Source: Lentzea xinjiangensis (lineage in GTDB: Bacteria; Actinomycetota; Actinomycetes; Mycobacteriales; Pseudonocardiaceae). Taken from it: a stretch of 64,000 bases of DNA. The stretch's first letter is position 1, and each line of letters begins with the position of its first letter. The DNA lies in contig NZ_FOFR01000030.1 in NCBI RefSeq assembly GCF_900110955.1, forward strand, positions 1 to 64,000. Reading direction: 5' to 3'. A model generated the notes under the pieces. The model was given only the letters and a program-made list of their open reading frames with translations, searched no databases and was not told the origin of the DNA. This document shows positions 51,722 to 60,455 of this stretch, in pieces. A program made the position numbers and the translations under genes.

Positions 51722-52815
51722 GCACCGGGCAGTCACTCAGCGGCGGCGCCGCAGGGATCGCGCTCCTGCGGCTCGAACAGGCACACACCGGCGCCGCCGG
51801 CTGGGACTCGGCGCACACCGCACTGCTGCAGGCCACCGCCGGCGCTGTGAGCAGCGCGGTGGACACCGGCCTGTTCTACGGCGCGCCGGCGCTGTCGTTC
51901 GTCCTGCACGCCGCGCGCGATCTCCCTGACCTGCGGCACGCCAGGGAGACCGTCGACACGGCGACCGCCGCGATCACCCGAACACGGCTGGCACAGGCCC
52001 ACAAGCGCATCGACCGGCACCGTCGACCGGCGATCACCGAGTACGACCTCATCAGCGGACTGACCGGGCTCGGGGTCACCGCCCGCCGCAGCGGCAACCA
52101 CGACCTGCTCCGCCAAATCCTCCAGTACCTCGTGCGGCTGACCGAACCGCTCGACGGCCTGCCCGGCTGGTGGACCCTGCACAGCCACCAGCGCAACAAG
52201 CCCGCGCCCGCGGGCGGCCACTCCAACCACGGCATGGCACACGGCATCACCGGACCACTGACACTGCTGGCACTCACGCACCTCGACGGCATCCACGTCA
52301 CCGGCCAGACCGCCGCCATCGCCCGGATCTGCGACTGGCTCGACACCTGGGAGCAACACCACAACGGCCGCGACCGCTGGTGGCCCAAAACCATCACCCT
52401 CGCCGAACTCGACTCCGCAACCCCTCACCAGACAGGCCCGCACCAACCCTCGTGGTGCTACGGCACTCCAGGGATCACACGCGCACTGCACGCCGCGGCA
52501 CGGGCAATGGACGATCACCTCCGCCAGCAGACCGCCGAGCAGGCCCTCTCCGACTGCCTCGCCGACCCGGCCCAACTCGGCCGTCTCACCGGCAGGACCC
52601 TCTGCCACGGCACCGGCGGCCTGCTGATCACCGCGCGCCGCATCGCCGCCGACGCACGCGGACACATCGACCTCACCCCGGCCCTGACGCACCATCAGCA
52701 CACCCCGGCACCGGCCGACGAACCGCCCGGCTTCCTCACCGGCGCCGCCGGCGCAACCCTGGCCCATCTCGCGACCAACGTCACCTCATGGGACGCCTGC
52801 CTGCTGCTGAGCTGA
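51718..52815 (+). CDS. lanC: Lanthionine synthetase C-like cyclase (LanC)
   Basis: 365 residues from ATG 51718. Zinc ligands are intact: Cys247 in PSWCYGTPG and Cys296-His297 in LCHGTGGLL; the GGHSNHGMAHGITGPL block supplies the catalytic His region. LanC catalyses addition of Cys thiols to Dha/Dhb to make (methyl)lanthionine. It follows LanB with a four-base overlap, so the two are made together. Confidence 0.95.
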   Translation: MSTGQSLSGGAAGIALLRLEQAHTGAAGWDSAHTALLQATAGAVSSAVDTGLFYGAPALSFVLHAARDLPDLRHARETVDTATAAITRTRLAQAHKRIDRHRRPAITEYDLISGLTGLGVTARRSGNHDLLRQILQYLVRLTEPLDGLPGWWTLHSHQRNKPAPAGGHSNHGMAHGITGPLTLLALTHLDGIHVTGQTAAIARICDWLDTWEQHHNGRDRWWPKTITLAELDSATPHQTGPHQPSWCYGTPGITRALHAAARAMDDHLRQQTAEQALSDCLADPAQLGRLTGRTLCHGTGGLLITARRIAADARGHIDLTPALTHHQHTPAPADEPPGFLTGAAGATLAHLATNVTSWDACLLLS

Positions 52816-52829
52816 CCGAAAGGCCACCC

Positions 52830-53708
52830 GTGCAGACCACCCTCTGGACACAGCGCAACCTCACGTTCCCCGGCGCCAGCGCCGAAGAACGGGAACGCCA
52901 CGCCGTCGCACACCTCTCCCAGGCCCTTACAGAACTACGCGAGCGCGGCCTGACCCTCAGGTGGTGGTTCGTCCGCAAAGGCGCCTGGCGGATCCGCTAC
53001 CAACTCACGGACTCAGCCACCGACCTCCGCGAGCGCGGGCTGACCACCAGGTGGCCAGTCCGCAAGGACATCTGGCGGTTCCTCCACTCAATCACGGGCT
53101 CCGCAATCGGCTTCCTCCACGATCCGGTGCATCCCGCCCTCACCGCAGGACTCCCATGGACTCGTGACATTTACGAACCCGAGACGCATGCCTTCGGCGG
53201 CCCCGAGAGCATGGCCCTCGCCCACGAACTCTTCTGCCGGGACAGCAGCTTTCTGCTCCCTTATCTCGCCACCGATCCGGCCGACAGGCGCGAGCGATCC
53301 CTCGTTCTGTTCACCGCGCTGATGCGCGCGGCAGGCCTCGATACCAACGAGCAAGGCGACGTCTGGGCACAAGTCGCCCAGTACCGCCCCGCAGCCTCAA
53401 CCGAATCGGTTGACCCGCACACGTGGGCCGCCTTCACAGCGGACGTCGGCCACCTGCTCCGAGGAACACCCCGCGCCGGCACCGTCGATCCAAACTGGCT
53501 CGTCGCGTTCACCCACACCGGCAACTCACTCAAAAGCCTTCGAGAACAGGGACTACTCACCCGCGGTATCCGGGCGATCGTCACCCTCCACGTCATCTTC
53601 GCCTGGAACCGACTCGGCCTGACGGCACCGACGCAAGCCAGCCTCGCCACCGCGGCGAAGGAAGCGATCTTCGGCGCAGCACCCGGTACCAACGCAGTGC
53701 TCACATGA
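52830..53708 (+). CDS. Stand-alone thiopeptide-type (SpaB_C-like) biosynthesis protein
   Basis: 292 residues from GTG 52830 (GAAAGG upstream), 14 bases after LanC. LTLRWWFVRKGAWRIRYQLT is the WWFxRKxxxWRxR motif of TIGR03891-type proteins, which are homologous to the elimination domain of LanB. Residues 36-63 and 66-92 repeat each other (LRERGLTLRWWFVRKGAWR and LRERGLTTRWPVRKDIWR), an internal duplication of that motif. The C-terminal part (TAPTQASLATAAKEAIFG) is as in the family. Its presence beside a full LanB is a feature of FxLD clusters; it may complete dehydration or bind the leader. Confidence 0.85.
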   Translation: MQTTLWTQRNLTFPGASAEERERHAVAHLSQALTELRERGLTLRWWFVRKGAWRIRYQLTDSATDLRERGLTTRWPVRKDIWRFLHSITGSAIGFLHDPVHPALTAGLPWTRDIYEPETHAFGGPESMALAHELFCRDSSFLLPYLATDPADRRERSLVLFTALMRAAGLDTNEQGDVWAQVAQYRPAASTESVDPHTWAAFTADVGHLLRGTPRAGTVDPNWLVAFTHTGNSLKSLREQGLLTRGIRAIVTLHVIFAWNRLGLTAPTQASLATAAKEAIFGAAPGTNAVLT

Positions 53709-53806
53709 ACCATGCCGTCAAGATCAGATGCGATGTCGATCGCGCTCGGACCACGCGCCACAATGGACGCCCACCCGATCGGTATCCATGAAGATCGGCG
53801 GCACTT

Positions 53807-53852
53807 GCACTGCCTGATTGCCCGGCAGTGCGAGGTCCGACCCCGCACTGCC
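53807..53852 (+). terminator. Mutually exclusive hairpins after the lanthipeptide operon
   Basis: GCACTGCC (53807-53814) can pair with GGCAGTGC (53824-53831), which can instead pair, with one more base, with CGCACTGCC (53844-53852). The shared middle arm makes the two stems exclusive. About 100 bases after the last biosynthetic gene. Probably terminators, possibly an attenuator. Confidence 0.55.
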
Positions 53853-54357
53853 GAGCGGGCACTTCGAACGGATCGCCGCGGCCCTGCGTGACTTCGTCCA
53901 GGTCCGTTAGACCCTCGACTTCGTGGGTGCGCTGCCTGCCATGTGGTCGAGACGGGACATGCGCAACATCGGCATCCTCGCCGGTCTGCTCCGAGGCGAG
54001 GAGGTCTCGATGCCGCTGAGCACGATGGTCTGCCACCAGATCAGCACCGCCGAGGATGCGCAGGCCTAACTCGACCACGTCGGGACCGGCCACTACCCCC
54101 GGATCGACTTCATGCTCGAACTCATGGGCTGGTCGCTGCCCGTCGGCGAGGTGCAGATCTCCGTCGGCGAGGTGCAGATCTCCGTCGACCCGCTGTTCGT
54201 GGCCTTCTCCAGCGCCAGGATCACCAACGCCGCCGAAGTCGCGGCCGCCCTGGCTGCCGGCGATCAGCTCGTACCCGTCGACGTCAGCCCCGCTCCCGGC
54301 TCCACCGTGCTCGGGCGCCGCACACCCTTCCCCGCGGCTGACGGCAACCGCTGCTGA
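53843..54357 (+). pseudogene. Degraded gene, possibly a TetR-type regulator C-terminus
   Basis: One plus frame reads HFERIAAALRDFVQV, a stop (TAG near 53908), LDFVGALPAMWSRRDMRNIG, a second stop (TAA near 54067), then IDFMLELMGWSLPVGEV and a tail to 54357. The helical, Leu/Met-rich pattern could be a TetR ligand domain, but I cannot assign it firmly. Two in-frame stops and an internal 21-base duplication show decay. Confidence 0.4.
54141..54182. repeat. 21-bp perfect tandem duplication
   Basis: CGTCGGCGAGGTGCAGATCTC occurs twice in a row (54141-54161, 54162-54182). It adds seven residues in frame to the decayed gene, a simple replication-slippage product. Confidence 0.9.
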
Positions 54358-54459
54358 GAACTACGCGCACCGAACCGTCGAACAGCGGATCGCAGGGACG
54401 GTGGTGGCACGCAACTCCGCCCGCAGCCCAACGACCCGGTCGAACTGGTGGTCTGGGAC

Positions 54460-54545
54460 TAAGAGTTCCTAACAGATAAACGGGCGTGTCGTGTAGGGGA
54501 ACAGCGGTTCCAGTCGAGCCCGCAGCTCATCCGTCAAGACCGGTG
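54460..54545 (-). mobile_element. Possible IS5-type transposase end fragment
   Basis: The minus strand encodes VLTDELRARLEPLFPYTTRP, resembling the N-terminal LTDEQWxxLEPLLP of IS5-group transposases, and GAGTTCCTAACAGATAAAC at 54465 looks like an insertion-sequence end. Only about 25 residues remain. Tentative. Confidence 0.35.
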
Positions 54546-54564
54546 CTGAGCGGCCGCGTCCACC

Positions 54565-54807
54565 TCAGTTCCCAGGCTGCTGCGGCATCGTCACCGGCCG
54601 GCCGTTGTAGTGACCGCCCAAGCAGGTCAGCTTGTCCGGGGCGCTCCCCGAGATGGGCACCGGGAGGCCCCCACCGACCAGGCACTGCACCACCGAGATC
54701 TCCGCCGGCTCGGGACCCGGCTGAGCCATCGCCGGGCCGGCGACGCCCACCACCGCGGCGGCCGCCAGCGCGACCGCCGCCGGAACCGTCCTCATCGTCC
54801 GTCGCAT
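54565..54807 (-). CDS. Small secreted two-cysteine protein
   Basis: 80 residues from ATG 54807 with ATAGGAGTG upstream. Residues 1-28 are a signal peptide (RTMRTVPAAVALAAAAVVGV, cleavage after AMA). The mature about 50 residues contain two Cys (VVQCLVGGG and KLTCLGGHYNG) that can form one disulfide. No family recognised. Located among IS remnants, but its frame, signal and ribosome site are intact. Confidence 0.65.
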   Translation of the reverse strand: MRRTMRTVPAAVALAAAAVVGVAGPAMAQPGPEPAEISVVQCLVGGGLPVPISGSAPDKLTCLGGHYNGRPVTMPQQPGN

Positions 54808-54939
54808 CGCGACACTCCTATCTTCGACTGCACTCCCCTGACGCACCTTGCCTACCCGGACGGATCCGGAAGACCCGCTGCATCACCCTTCCGAGCGATC
54901 GGAACTATTCCCTTCGGGAGCCGGGCTGCCACCGAGCAG

Positions 54940-55112
54940 CCGGAACCACACCCGTATAGCACCTGTCGATCGGCAGTCGTTTCCGCCCTGGATCGCGTGT
55001 ACTGCGCGGCACCACCGGGAGCAGCGGCTCGATCCGCTGCCACAGATCGTCCGAGACGATCCACGGCGGCAACTAGGTTCCCGCCTCACCTGGCAAATCG
55101 CTCTTGTACCAT
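54940..55112 (-). mobile_element. Remnant of an IS5-family transposase N-terminus
   Basis: From ATG 55112 the minus strand reads MVQERFAR and a stop; in the next frame from about 55064 it reads WIVSDDLWQRIEPLLPVVPR and DPGRKRLP, the very typical N-terminus of an IS5-family transposase (MVQERFARWIVSDxLWxxIEPLLP). The two parts are separated by a short insertion that shifts the frame; the DDE catalytic domain is missing. The gap 54808-55152 holds only this. Confidence 0.75.
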
Positions 55113-55152
55113 GATCTGTCTCAAGTCTGCGCCACGGCCTGTCCCGGCAGGA

Positions 55153-55659
55153 GTGTCATTTCTTCCGGTACTGCCGCACCATGTGCTCGTGAACGAGCAA
55201 CTCGTGGCGGCGCTCGCTGAGGCCGAGGAACCGTTCCGGACGCTCGTGGACGACTCAGGCTGGGTGCACGCGTCTGTGGAGGGGCTGGTGCTCGATCTCG
55301 GTCGGTGGTGGGACGCCGGCTCCGATCTTCGGCTGGATCAGCAGAGCGCGTACAGCGTCGCCGCGAGCGAGGCCGCCCGGACCGAGGGCGGCGTGTACGT
55401 CGAGGGGTACCTCTGGCGCGACGGCCAGGCGGCGCCCGCGGCGTGGTGCGGGGTCGGCGAGAAGGTCGTGTACGGGCCACGCGCCGACGCCTATCTCGGC
55501 GTGCCGCTCTCACCCCGTTTCTGCCGGCGGGTGCAGCAGCGCAACGGCACGGCGCCGGTGCTGATGAGTCGGCACCCGAACCTGTTGCCGCTGCTCACCC
55601 GCGGGCTGCCGCCGGGCGCGGTGCTGGCCGGCGGCCGCCTGGGACCGCGCCACCGGTGA
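55153..55659 (+). CDS. Hypothetical protein
   Basis: 168 residues if started at GTG 55153; GTG 55189 is also possible, and neither has a convincing ribosome site. The body reads as one alpha/beta domain: VNEQLVAALAEAEEPFRTLV, WVHASVEGLVLDLGRWW, GGVYVEGYLWRDGQAAPAAW and VVYGPRADAYLGVPL. No family recognised. Codon use is normal for the genome. Confidence 0.55.
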   Translation: MSFLPVLPHHVLVNEQLVAALAEAEEPFRTLVDDSGWVHASVEGLVLDLGRWWDAGSDLRLDQQSAYSVAASEAARTEGGVYVEGYLWRDGQAAPAAWCGVGEKVVYGPRADAYLGVPLSPRFCRRVQQRNGTAPVLMSRHPNLLPLLTRGLPPGAVLAGGRLGPRHR

Positions 55660-55888
55660 AGACGACCGGCCGGCAGTCCGGCACGCAGGCCTCGGCCGCG
55701 GCCCGTTGCCGGGCAGGGTCGTAACGCTGGAGCCGCCGCGCCCGAAGGTACGAATGCCGGTCCGGGACCCCTCGTCCCAACGAACTCTTCCCGGACCGGC
55801 ACTCACCAGCGGCGGCCGCGCCGAACTGCGTCACGCACCTCGGCCCGCACTTCTCGCCGACCTGCGCGATCAGCCCGCCGCCAGGACC

Positions 55889-56197
55889 ATGACGGCCATG
55901 ACAGATCGGATTCTGGGCGCGCTCGCAGACTTCCACGACATGGACGGCCAGGCCCGCAACCTCGCGGACCTGGTGCTGGAGCACCTCGGCCCGACGGCCG
56001 TCGACCACGACGTCGAGGCGATCTCCCGCGACTACCTGGACGCGGTGAACACCCGCCTGAGCGACACCGGCCTGAGCGTCGACGAGAACGGCGACGTGCT
56101 CGCGGACGGGTTCGTCGACGACGATCCGCGCGAGCTCATCGACGACGCGCTGTTCAGGGCGGACCTCCAGTCGATCTGCGAGCGGCACCGGCGCTGA
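55889..56197 (+). CDS. Small acidic hypothetical protein
   Basis: 102 residues from ATG 55889 (or 55898). ILGALADFHDMDGQARNLAD then DHDVEAISRDYLDAVNTRL and LSVDENGDVLADGFVDDDPR; helical N-terminus and an acidic C-terminal half with a possible EF-hand-like DxDxNGD stretch (DENGD). Unknown function. A piece of it is duplicated at 39648-39728. Confidence 0.6.
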   Translation: MTAMTDRILGALADFHDMDGQARNLADLVLEHLGPTAVDHDVEAISRDYLDAVNTRLSDTGLSVDENGDVLADGFVDDDPRELIDDALFRADLQSICERHRR

Positions 56198-56278
56198 TCA
56201 CGACGTCGGCGGCGAGGCCTTCGCTGCGGGCGGCGGGTCGGCGTGTTGCACACCGCGACGTTCCGGCAACGTACAGGC

Positions 56279-57976
56279 ATGACCACTGCTGAACCCGCGC
56301 CTCCGTCTCGCCGGCGCCCCACCCTGGACAAGCCGCGCCCGGCCAGCCCGCAGCCGGGACCCGACGAGCAGCTGCCGTGGGCCGTGCCGGTGCTCGGCCT
56401 GGTGGCTCTGGTGATCATCGCCGGCGGGGCGTTGTGGGCGACGCTGGACTGGCTTGAGCGCATCGCCGCGGTGAAGGTGGATCCGAGCACAGCGATCAAC
56501 GGCAAGGACTATGTCACCGCCAAGCTCGACGCCGTGAAAATCGCGTTGAGCGTCGTGGCCGGCGGCGGCGCGCTGTTCGCGCTGTACCTCGCGGTGCGCC
56601 GCCAGCGCACCGCGGAGCGGGACCTGCGCGCGCGGCTGGACGCCCAGACTCATACCGAAGACGACGCACGGGCCCGTCGCGTGACCGAGCTCTTCACCAA
56701 AGCCGCCGACCAGCTCGGTTCCGACAAGGCACCGGTGCGGCTGGCCGCCCTGTACGCCTTGGAACGGCTCGGTCAGGACAACCGCGACCAACGCGCCACG
56801 ATCGCCAGCCTGTGGTGCGCCTACCTGCGCATGCCGTACGCCCCAGCACCGGCGGCCCTCACCCCACAGCCTGCGGTCACTCACCCGGCGGGAGGAGTGC
56901 CCCGGCCGCTGCTGCGTGGCCCGCGTCGACGCGCCGGAATTCACCGCCCCGACCCCTCGGCACAGCCCGACCCGATGGCCGTGGACGTCGAGGCGCTGCT
57001 GGAACGCGACGTGCGCCTGTCCGTGCAACGCCTGCTCGCGAAACACCTCCTCACACGCCCGGATGGCCAGCACGTCCTCGACTATTGGCCAGAGATCCCC
57101 GGCCTCGACCTCACCGAAGCAACCCTGATCAACTTTGACCTGAGCCACTGTTCCGTGCCCTCCATCAGCATGGATGGTGCCACCTTCACCGGCACCACCC
57201 TGTTCGCCGGAACGACCTTTACCCACAACGCCTCGTTCGTCGGCGCGACCTTCACCCGCGGCGCCTTGTTCGCGGACGCGACCTTCACCCGCGACGCCAC
57301 GTTCACCGGCGCGACCTTCGCCCACGACACCTCGTTCGGCTCCGCGACCTTCGCCCGCGACGCCTTGTTCGGCTCCGCGACCTTCGCCCAGGACGCGTTG
57401 TTCGGCGGCGCGACCTTCGCCGGTAGTGCCCGGTTCAGCCGCGTGACCTTCACCGGCGGCGCCGAGTTCAGCACCGCGACTTTTACCAGGACCGCCTGGT
57501 TCAGCCACACGACCTTCGCCCGCGACGCCCGGTTCTCTGGCGCCATCTTCACTGGGGACGTCGAATTCGGCGGCGCGATGTTTACCGGCGTCGCCGCGTT
57601 CGCAGGAGCGACGTTTACCGGCACCACCCGGTTCAGCCGCGTGACTTTCACCCGCGTCACCTCGTTCATCGGCGCGACCTTCAGCGGCACCACGTGGTTC
57701 GCCAAAGCGACCTTCACCGGCGACACCACGTTCGCCAGTGCGACCTTCGCCATCGACACCTGGTTCAACCACGCCGTGTTCGCCTCAACAGCCAGATGTC
57801 TATCGGCTCGGGTCCGGCTGCCTATGGAGCGCCCGCCCCAACAACTTCCGCCCCAAGGCGGCGCCTGGCCACAAGGCTGGGCATGTGTCGCTGCCGAACC
57901 GGCGGATGAGGACGCCCAGTGGGGGTGGCTGCTTCCGGTGCCGGTGGTCTTGAGCCAGGTCACGGACCTGTCGTGA
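56279..57976 (+). CDS. Membrane-anchored pentapeptide-repeat protein
   Basis: 565 residues from ATG 56279. Two membrane helices lie at about 34-56 (VPVLGLVALVIIAGGALWAT) and 88-106 (IALSVVAGGGALFALYLAVR), followed by a helical linker (RVTELFTKAADQLGSDKAPV). From about residue 295 to 505 there are some 20 ten-residue units of the type ATFTRDATFxGATF, i.e. about 40 pentapeptides that build a right-handed quadrilateral beta-helix. The C-terminal 50 residues are not repeated. Related actinomycete proteins of this membrane-plus-pentapeptide type have unknown roles; roles in protection from gyrase inhibitors are known only for soluble Qnr/MfpA. Confidence 0.88.
   Translation: MTTAEPAPPSRRRPTLDKPRPASPQPGPDEQLPWAVPVLGLVALVIIAGGALWATLDWLERIAAVKVDPSTAINGKDYVTAKLDAVKIALSVVAGGGALFALYLAVRRQRTAERDLRARLDAQTHTEDDARARRVTELFTKAADQLGSDKAPVRLAALYALERLGQDNRDQRATIASLWCAYLRMPYAPAPAALTPQPAVTHPAGGVPRPLLRGPRRRAGIHRPDPSAQPDPMAVDVEALLERDVRLSVQRLLAKHLLTRPDGQHVLDYWPEIPGLDLTEATLINFDLSHCSVPSISMDGATFTGTTLFAGTTFTHNASFVGATFTRGALFADATFTRDATFTGATFAHDTSFGSATFARDALFGSATFAQDALFGGATFAGSARFSRVTFTGGAEFSTATFTRTAWFSHTTFARDARFSGAIFTGDVEFGGAMFTGVAAFAGATFTGTTRFSRVTFTRVTSFIGATFSGTTWFAKATFTGDTTFASATFAIDTWFNHAVFASTARCLSARVRLPMERPPQQLPPQGGAWPQGWACVAAEPADEDAQWGWLLPVPVVLSQVTDLS
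57178..57790 (+). repeat. Thirty-base repeat array encoding pentapeptides
   Basis: About 20 degenerate 30-base units with the core GCGACCTTC recur every 30 bases (for example near 57259, 57289, 57319, 57349, 57379, 57409) and code for GATFxxxxxF decapeptides. Repeats this similar at DNA level are prone to length change. Confidence 0.8.
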
Positions 57977-58889
57977 GTCCAAGCGGCTCTATCCGGTCGG
58001 CGAGCACGCTGACCGCACCGCCGGCGCGCTCGACGACGCCACGCGCGAGCAGCGCGGAGCTACGTTTGGCGATCTGGCCGTAGCGGTTCCAGGCGCCGGC
58101 GCTGACGATGACGTTGAGCATGCCGGTCTCGTCCTCGAGGTTGAGGAACGTGGTGCCGCCCGCACTCGGCGGGCGTTGGCGGTGGGTGAGCGCGCCGCCG
58201 ACGAGGACGCGGGTGCCGTGCGCAACGTGGGCCAGCGCCGAGATCGGCAGGGCGTCGAGGGTGGCAAGGTGGTGGCGGACGAGTTCGATGGGGTGGGTGT
58301 TGGGGCTGATGCCGGTGGCCCACAGGTCCGCGCACACCAGGTCCCAGGTGCTCATGCCCGGCAGCGCCGGCGCCGTGTCGCCGATGGTGGTGGTGTTGGG
58401 GAGCTGGTTGGCGTGTTCGCGGGCGGGCAGGGCGACGTTCCACAGCGCGGTGCGCCGGTCGCCACCGGCGAGCTCGGCGAGCGCGCCGGCGGTCGCAAGG
58501 GCTTCCAGTTGGGGTTCGGTGAGGCGGGTGCGGCGGCCGAGGTCGGCGAGGTCGCGGAAGGGGCCGTGGGCGAGCCGGTCGTCGACGACCTGCTGGGCGA
58601 CGTCGGCGCCGAGACCGCGGACGCCGGCGAGGCCGAGCCGGACCGCGCGGCCGCCGGCGCTGCCGGCGTGGGGTTCGAGGATGGGGTGGGCGAGGCTGCG
58701 GGTGATGTCGGGGCCGAGGGTGATGACGCCGTGGCGGCGGCCGTCGGCGACCAGCGACTCCGGGCTGTAGAAGCCCATCGGCTGTGCCCGTAGCAAGCCG
58801 GCGAGGAACGCGGCGGGGTAGTAGAACTTCAAGTACGCGCTGCTGAACACGTGGTGCGCGAACGACAGTGAGTGGCTCATATGCGACAT
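57960..58889 (-). pseudogene. dnaE2: 5'-truncated error-prone DNA polymerase (dnaE2) fragment
   Basis: About 309 residues correspond to only the C-terminal third of DnaE2: HSLSFAHHVFSSAYLKFYYP, PMGFYSPESLVADGRRHGV, VRGLGADVAQQVVDDR (helix-hairpin-helix) and the OB-fold GTTFLNLEDETGMLNVIVSA. The PHP and catalytic palm domains are missing. Homology ends near 58885 and the tyrosine-recombinase module begins about 150 bases further on. DnaE2 normally works with ImuA/ImuB in damage-induced mutagenesis; neither is visible. Confidence 0.85.
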
Positions 58890-59040
58890 CACTTGAGTTC
58901 GTGGGTCTTCGTGCGGAAGCGGAGGGGCCGTTTCCGTCTGGACCAGGGCGTACAGCGAGTTCCACGATGGAGCACCCCGCTGTGATCGTTTTTCAGGATC
59001 TCTGAAAAGATCACTTTCAATCTGAGGTTCCTCGGGCTGG

Positions 59041-60135
59041 GTGAAGGTGAGGTGTCGGTTGGTGCTGGCTGTGGTGCGCAATCTGCGTGAGCGTCGTACC
59101 GCGCTGTCGGCGGAGGAGCTGCTCGACTTCGAGACCGACGTGATGGCCGGGTTCGTGCTGGCACGGGCGTCGGCGGGGCTGGCGGACGGCACGATCCGCA
59201 ACGACGTGTCGAACCTGGAGCAGGTACGCGCCTGGTTCGACCAGCCGTTGTGGGAGATGCAGCCGACCGACGCCGACAAGTACTTCGGCCAGGTCATCCG
59301 CCATGCCGCCAAGGGCACACGGCTGGCCCGCGCACAGTCGATGCTCACCTACTTCGCGTTCCTCGAGCTACGGCACAAGGCGGAGATCCACCAGCTCACC
59401 GGCCGGGTGGTCGAGTGCCCGGTCGACGAGATGAACCGGCCGCGCGGCAACAAGCAAGCCGCGCTGCGCATCCCGCCGACCGCGGCCGAACTGGGTGTGT
59501 TGTTCAGCGGGTGGCGCGGCGAGCTGATCACCTGCCGCAAGTACGCGCCGATGGCACGTAACTACACCGCGGCGAAGCTGATGTCGCTGGTCGGCTTGCG
59601 GGTCAACGAGGTCCGCTGCCTAGACCTGGATGACGTGAAGTGGCACCTGGGCCGGTTCGGCAAGCTGCACGTGCGGCTGGGCAAGGGAACTCGTGGCAGC
59701 GGCCCGCGCGAGCGGATGGTGCCGCTGATCAACGGCGCCGACGTGCTGCTGCGCTGGTTCATCGAGGACGTGTGGGGCCTGTTCGACGACGACCACACCC
59801 GGCCCGGCGCCCCGTTGTTCCCCTCGGAGCGGCACAACCGCGACGGCACCGCCTGCCGCGTCGGCGACGACGCGCTGCGCGCCGGCCTGGCCGCTGCGAC
59901 GGCGGCGCACCTGCCGGGCTGGGCGGACAAGCTCACGCCGCACGTGCTGCGGCACTTCTGCGCCAGCGATCTGTACTTGTCCGGTGTGGACCTGTTATCG
60001 ATCCAGGAGATTCTCGGGCATGCCTGGGTGGCTACGACGATGAAGTACATCCATATCCACCGCACTCGCATCGAGGACGCCGTGCTCGCTGGGCAGCAGC
60101 GCGCTGCCCAGCGGCTGGAAGGACTAGTGCCATGA
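59041..60135 (+). CDS. Tyrosine recombinase (site-specific integrase)
   Basis: 364 residues (GTG 59041; later starts are possible). SAM-like N-terminal domain to about residue 130, catalytic domain after it with Arg187 (SLVGLRVNEVRCLDLDDV), His301/Arg304 (TPHVLRHFCASDLY), His327 (ILGHAWVATT) and Tyr336 (MKYIHIH). All essential residues are present, so it is likely active. Coupled by ATGA to an HTH gene and then to a second recombinase-like gene, forming one module. Confidence 0.93.
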   Translation: MKVRCRLVLAVVRNLRERRTALSAEELLDFETDVMAGFVLARASAGLADGTIRNDVSNLEQVRAWFDQPLWEMQPTDADKYFGQVIRHAAKGTRLARAQSMLTYFAFLELRHKAEIHQLTGRVVECPVDEMNRPRGNKQAALRIPPTAAELGVLFSGWRGELITCRKYAPMARNYTAAKLMSLVGLRVNEVRCLDLDDVKWHLGRFGKLHVRLGKGTRGSGPRERMVPLINGADVLLRWFIEDVWGLFDDDHTRPGAPLFPSERHNRDGTACRVGDDALRAGLAAATAAHLPGWADKLTPHVLRHFCASDLYLSGVDLLSIQEILGHAWVATTMKYIHIHRTRIEDAVLAGQQRAAQRLEGLVP

Positions 60136-60455
60136 AGTGGAACCTGCGGCTGGCCGCCGCTCAGCGCGGCATCTGGAAGGCCAGCGAGTTGCAGCGGATG
60201 CTGGCCGAACGCGGTCTGGTGATCTCGGTGGGCAAGATGTCGGGCCTGTGGTCGGGCAACCCGGTCAGCATCAAACTGTCCGATCTGGACGCGCTGTGCG
60301 CGGTGCTCGACTGCGGGATCGAGGACATCATGAGTCCTGAGCCGGGGACGTTCGCCTTGCCCGGCACGCAAGCCGAATCGCAGGCGGCCACCGGCGGAGT
60401 ACGCCCGGAGGTCACGCCCAAGCGCCGAGACGGTCGATCGCTGCCCCCGGCATGA
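60132..60455 (+). CDS. Small XRE/Cro-type HTH protein of the recombinase module
   Basis: 107 residues from ATG 60132, overlapping the integrase stop. LRLAAAQRGIWKASELQRML then VGKMSGLWSGNPVSIKLSDL and ALCAVLDCGIEDIM is the compact HTH_26/Cro-like fold; the last 35 residues are disordered. It overlaps the next gene by ATGA, so all three module genes are co-translated. Probably a regulator or directionality factor. Confidence 0.85.
   Translation: MKWNLRLAAAQRGIWKASELQRMLAERGLVISVGKMSGLWSGNPVSIKLSDLDALCAVLDCGIEDIMSPEPGTFALPGTQAESQAATGGVRPEVTPKRRDGRSLPPA

Noticed and set aside
53843..54357. Immunity gene for the lanthipeptide
   Set aside because: Two in-frame stops and no lipoprotein or ABC-transporter features; it is a decayed gene of another kind.
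57178..57790. CRISPR-like array because of a regular 30-base period
   Set aside because: There are no unique spacers; the repeats are in frame and encode pentapeptides.
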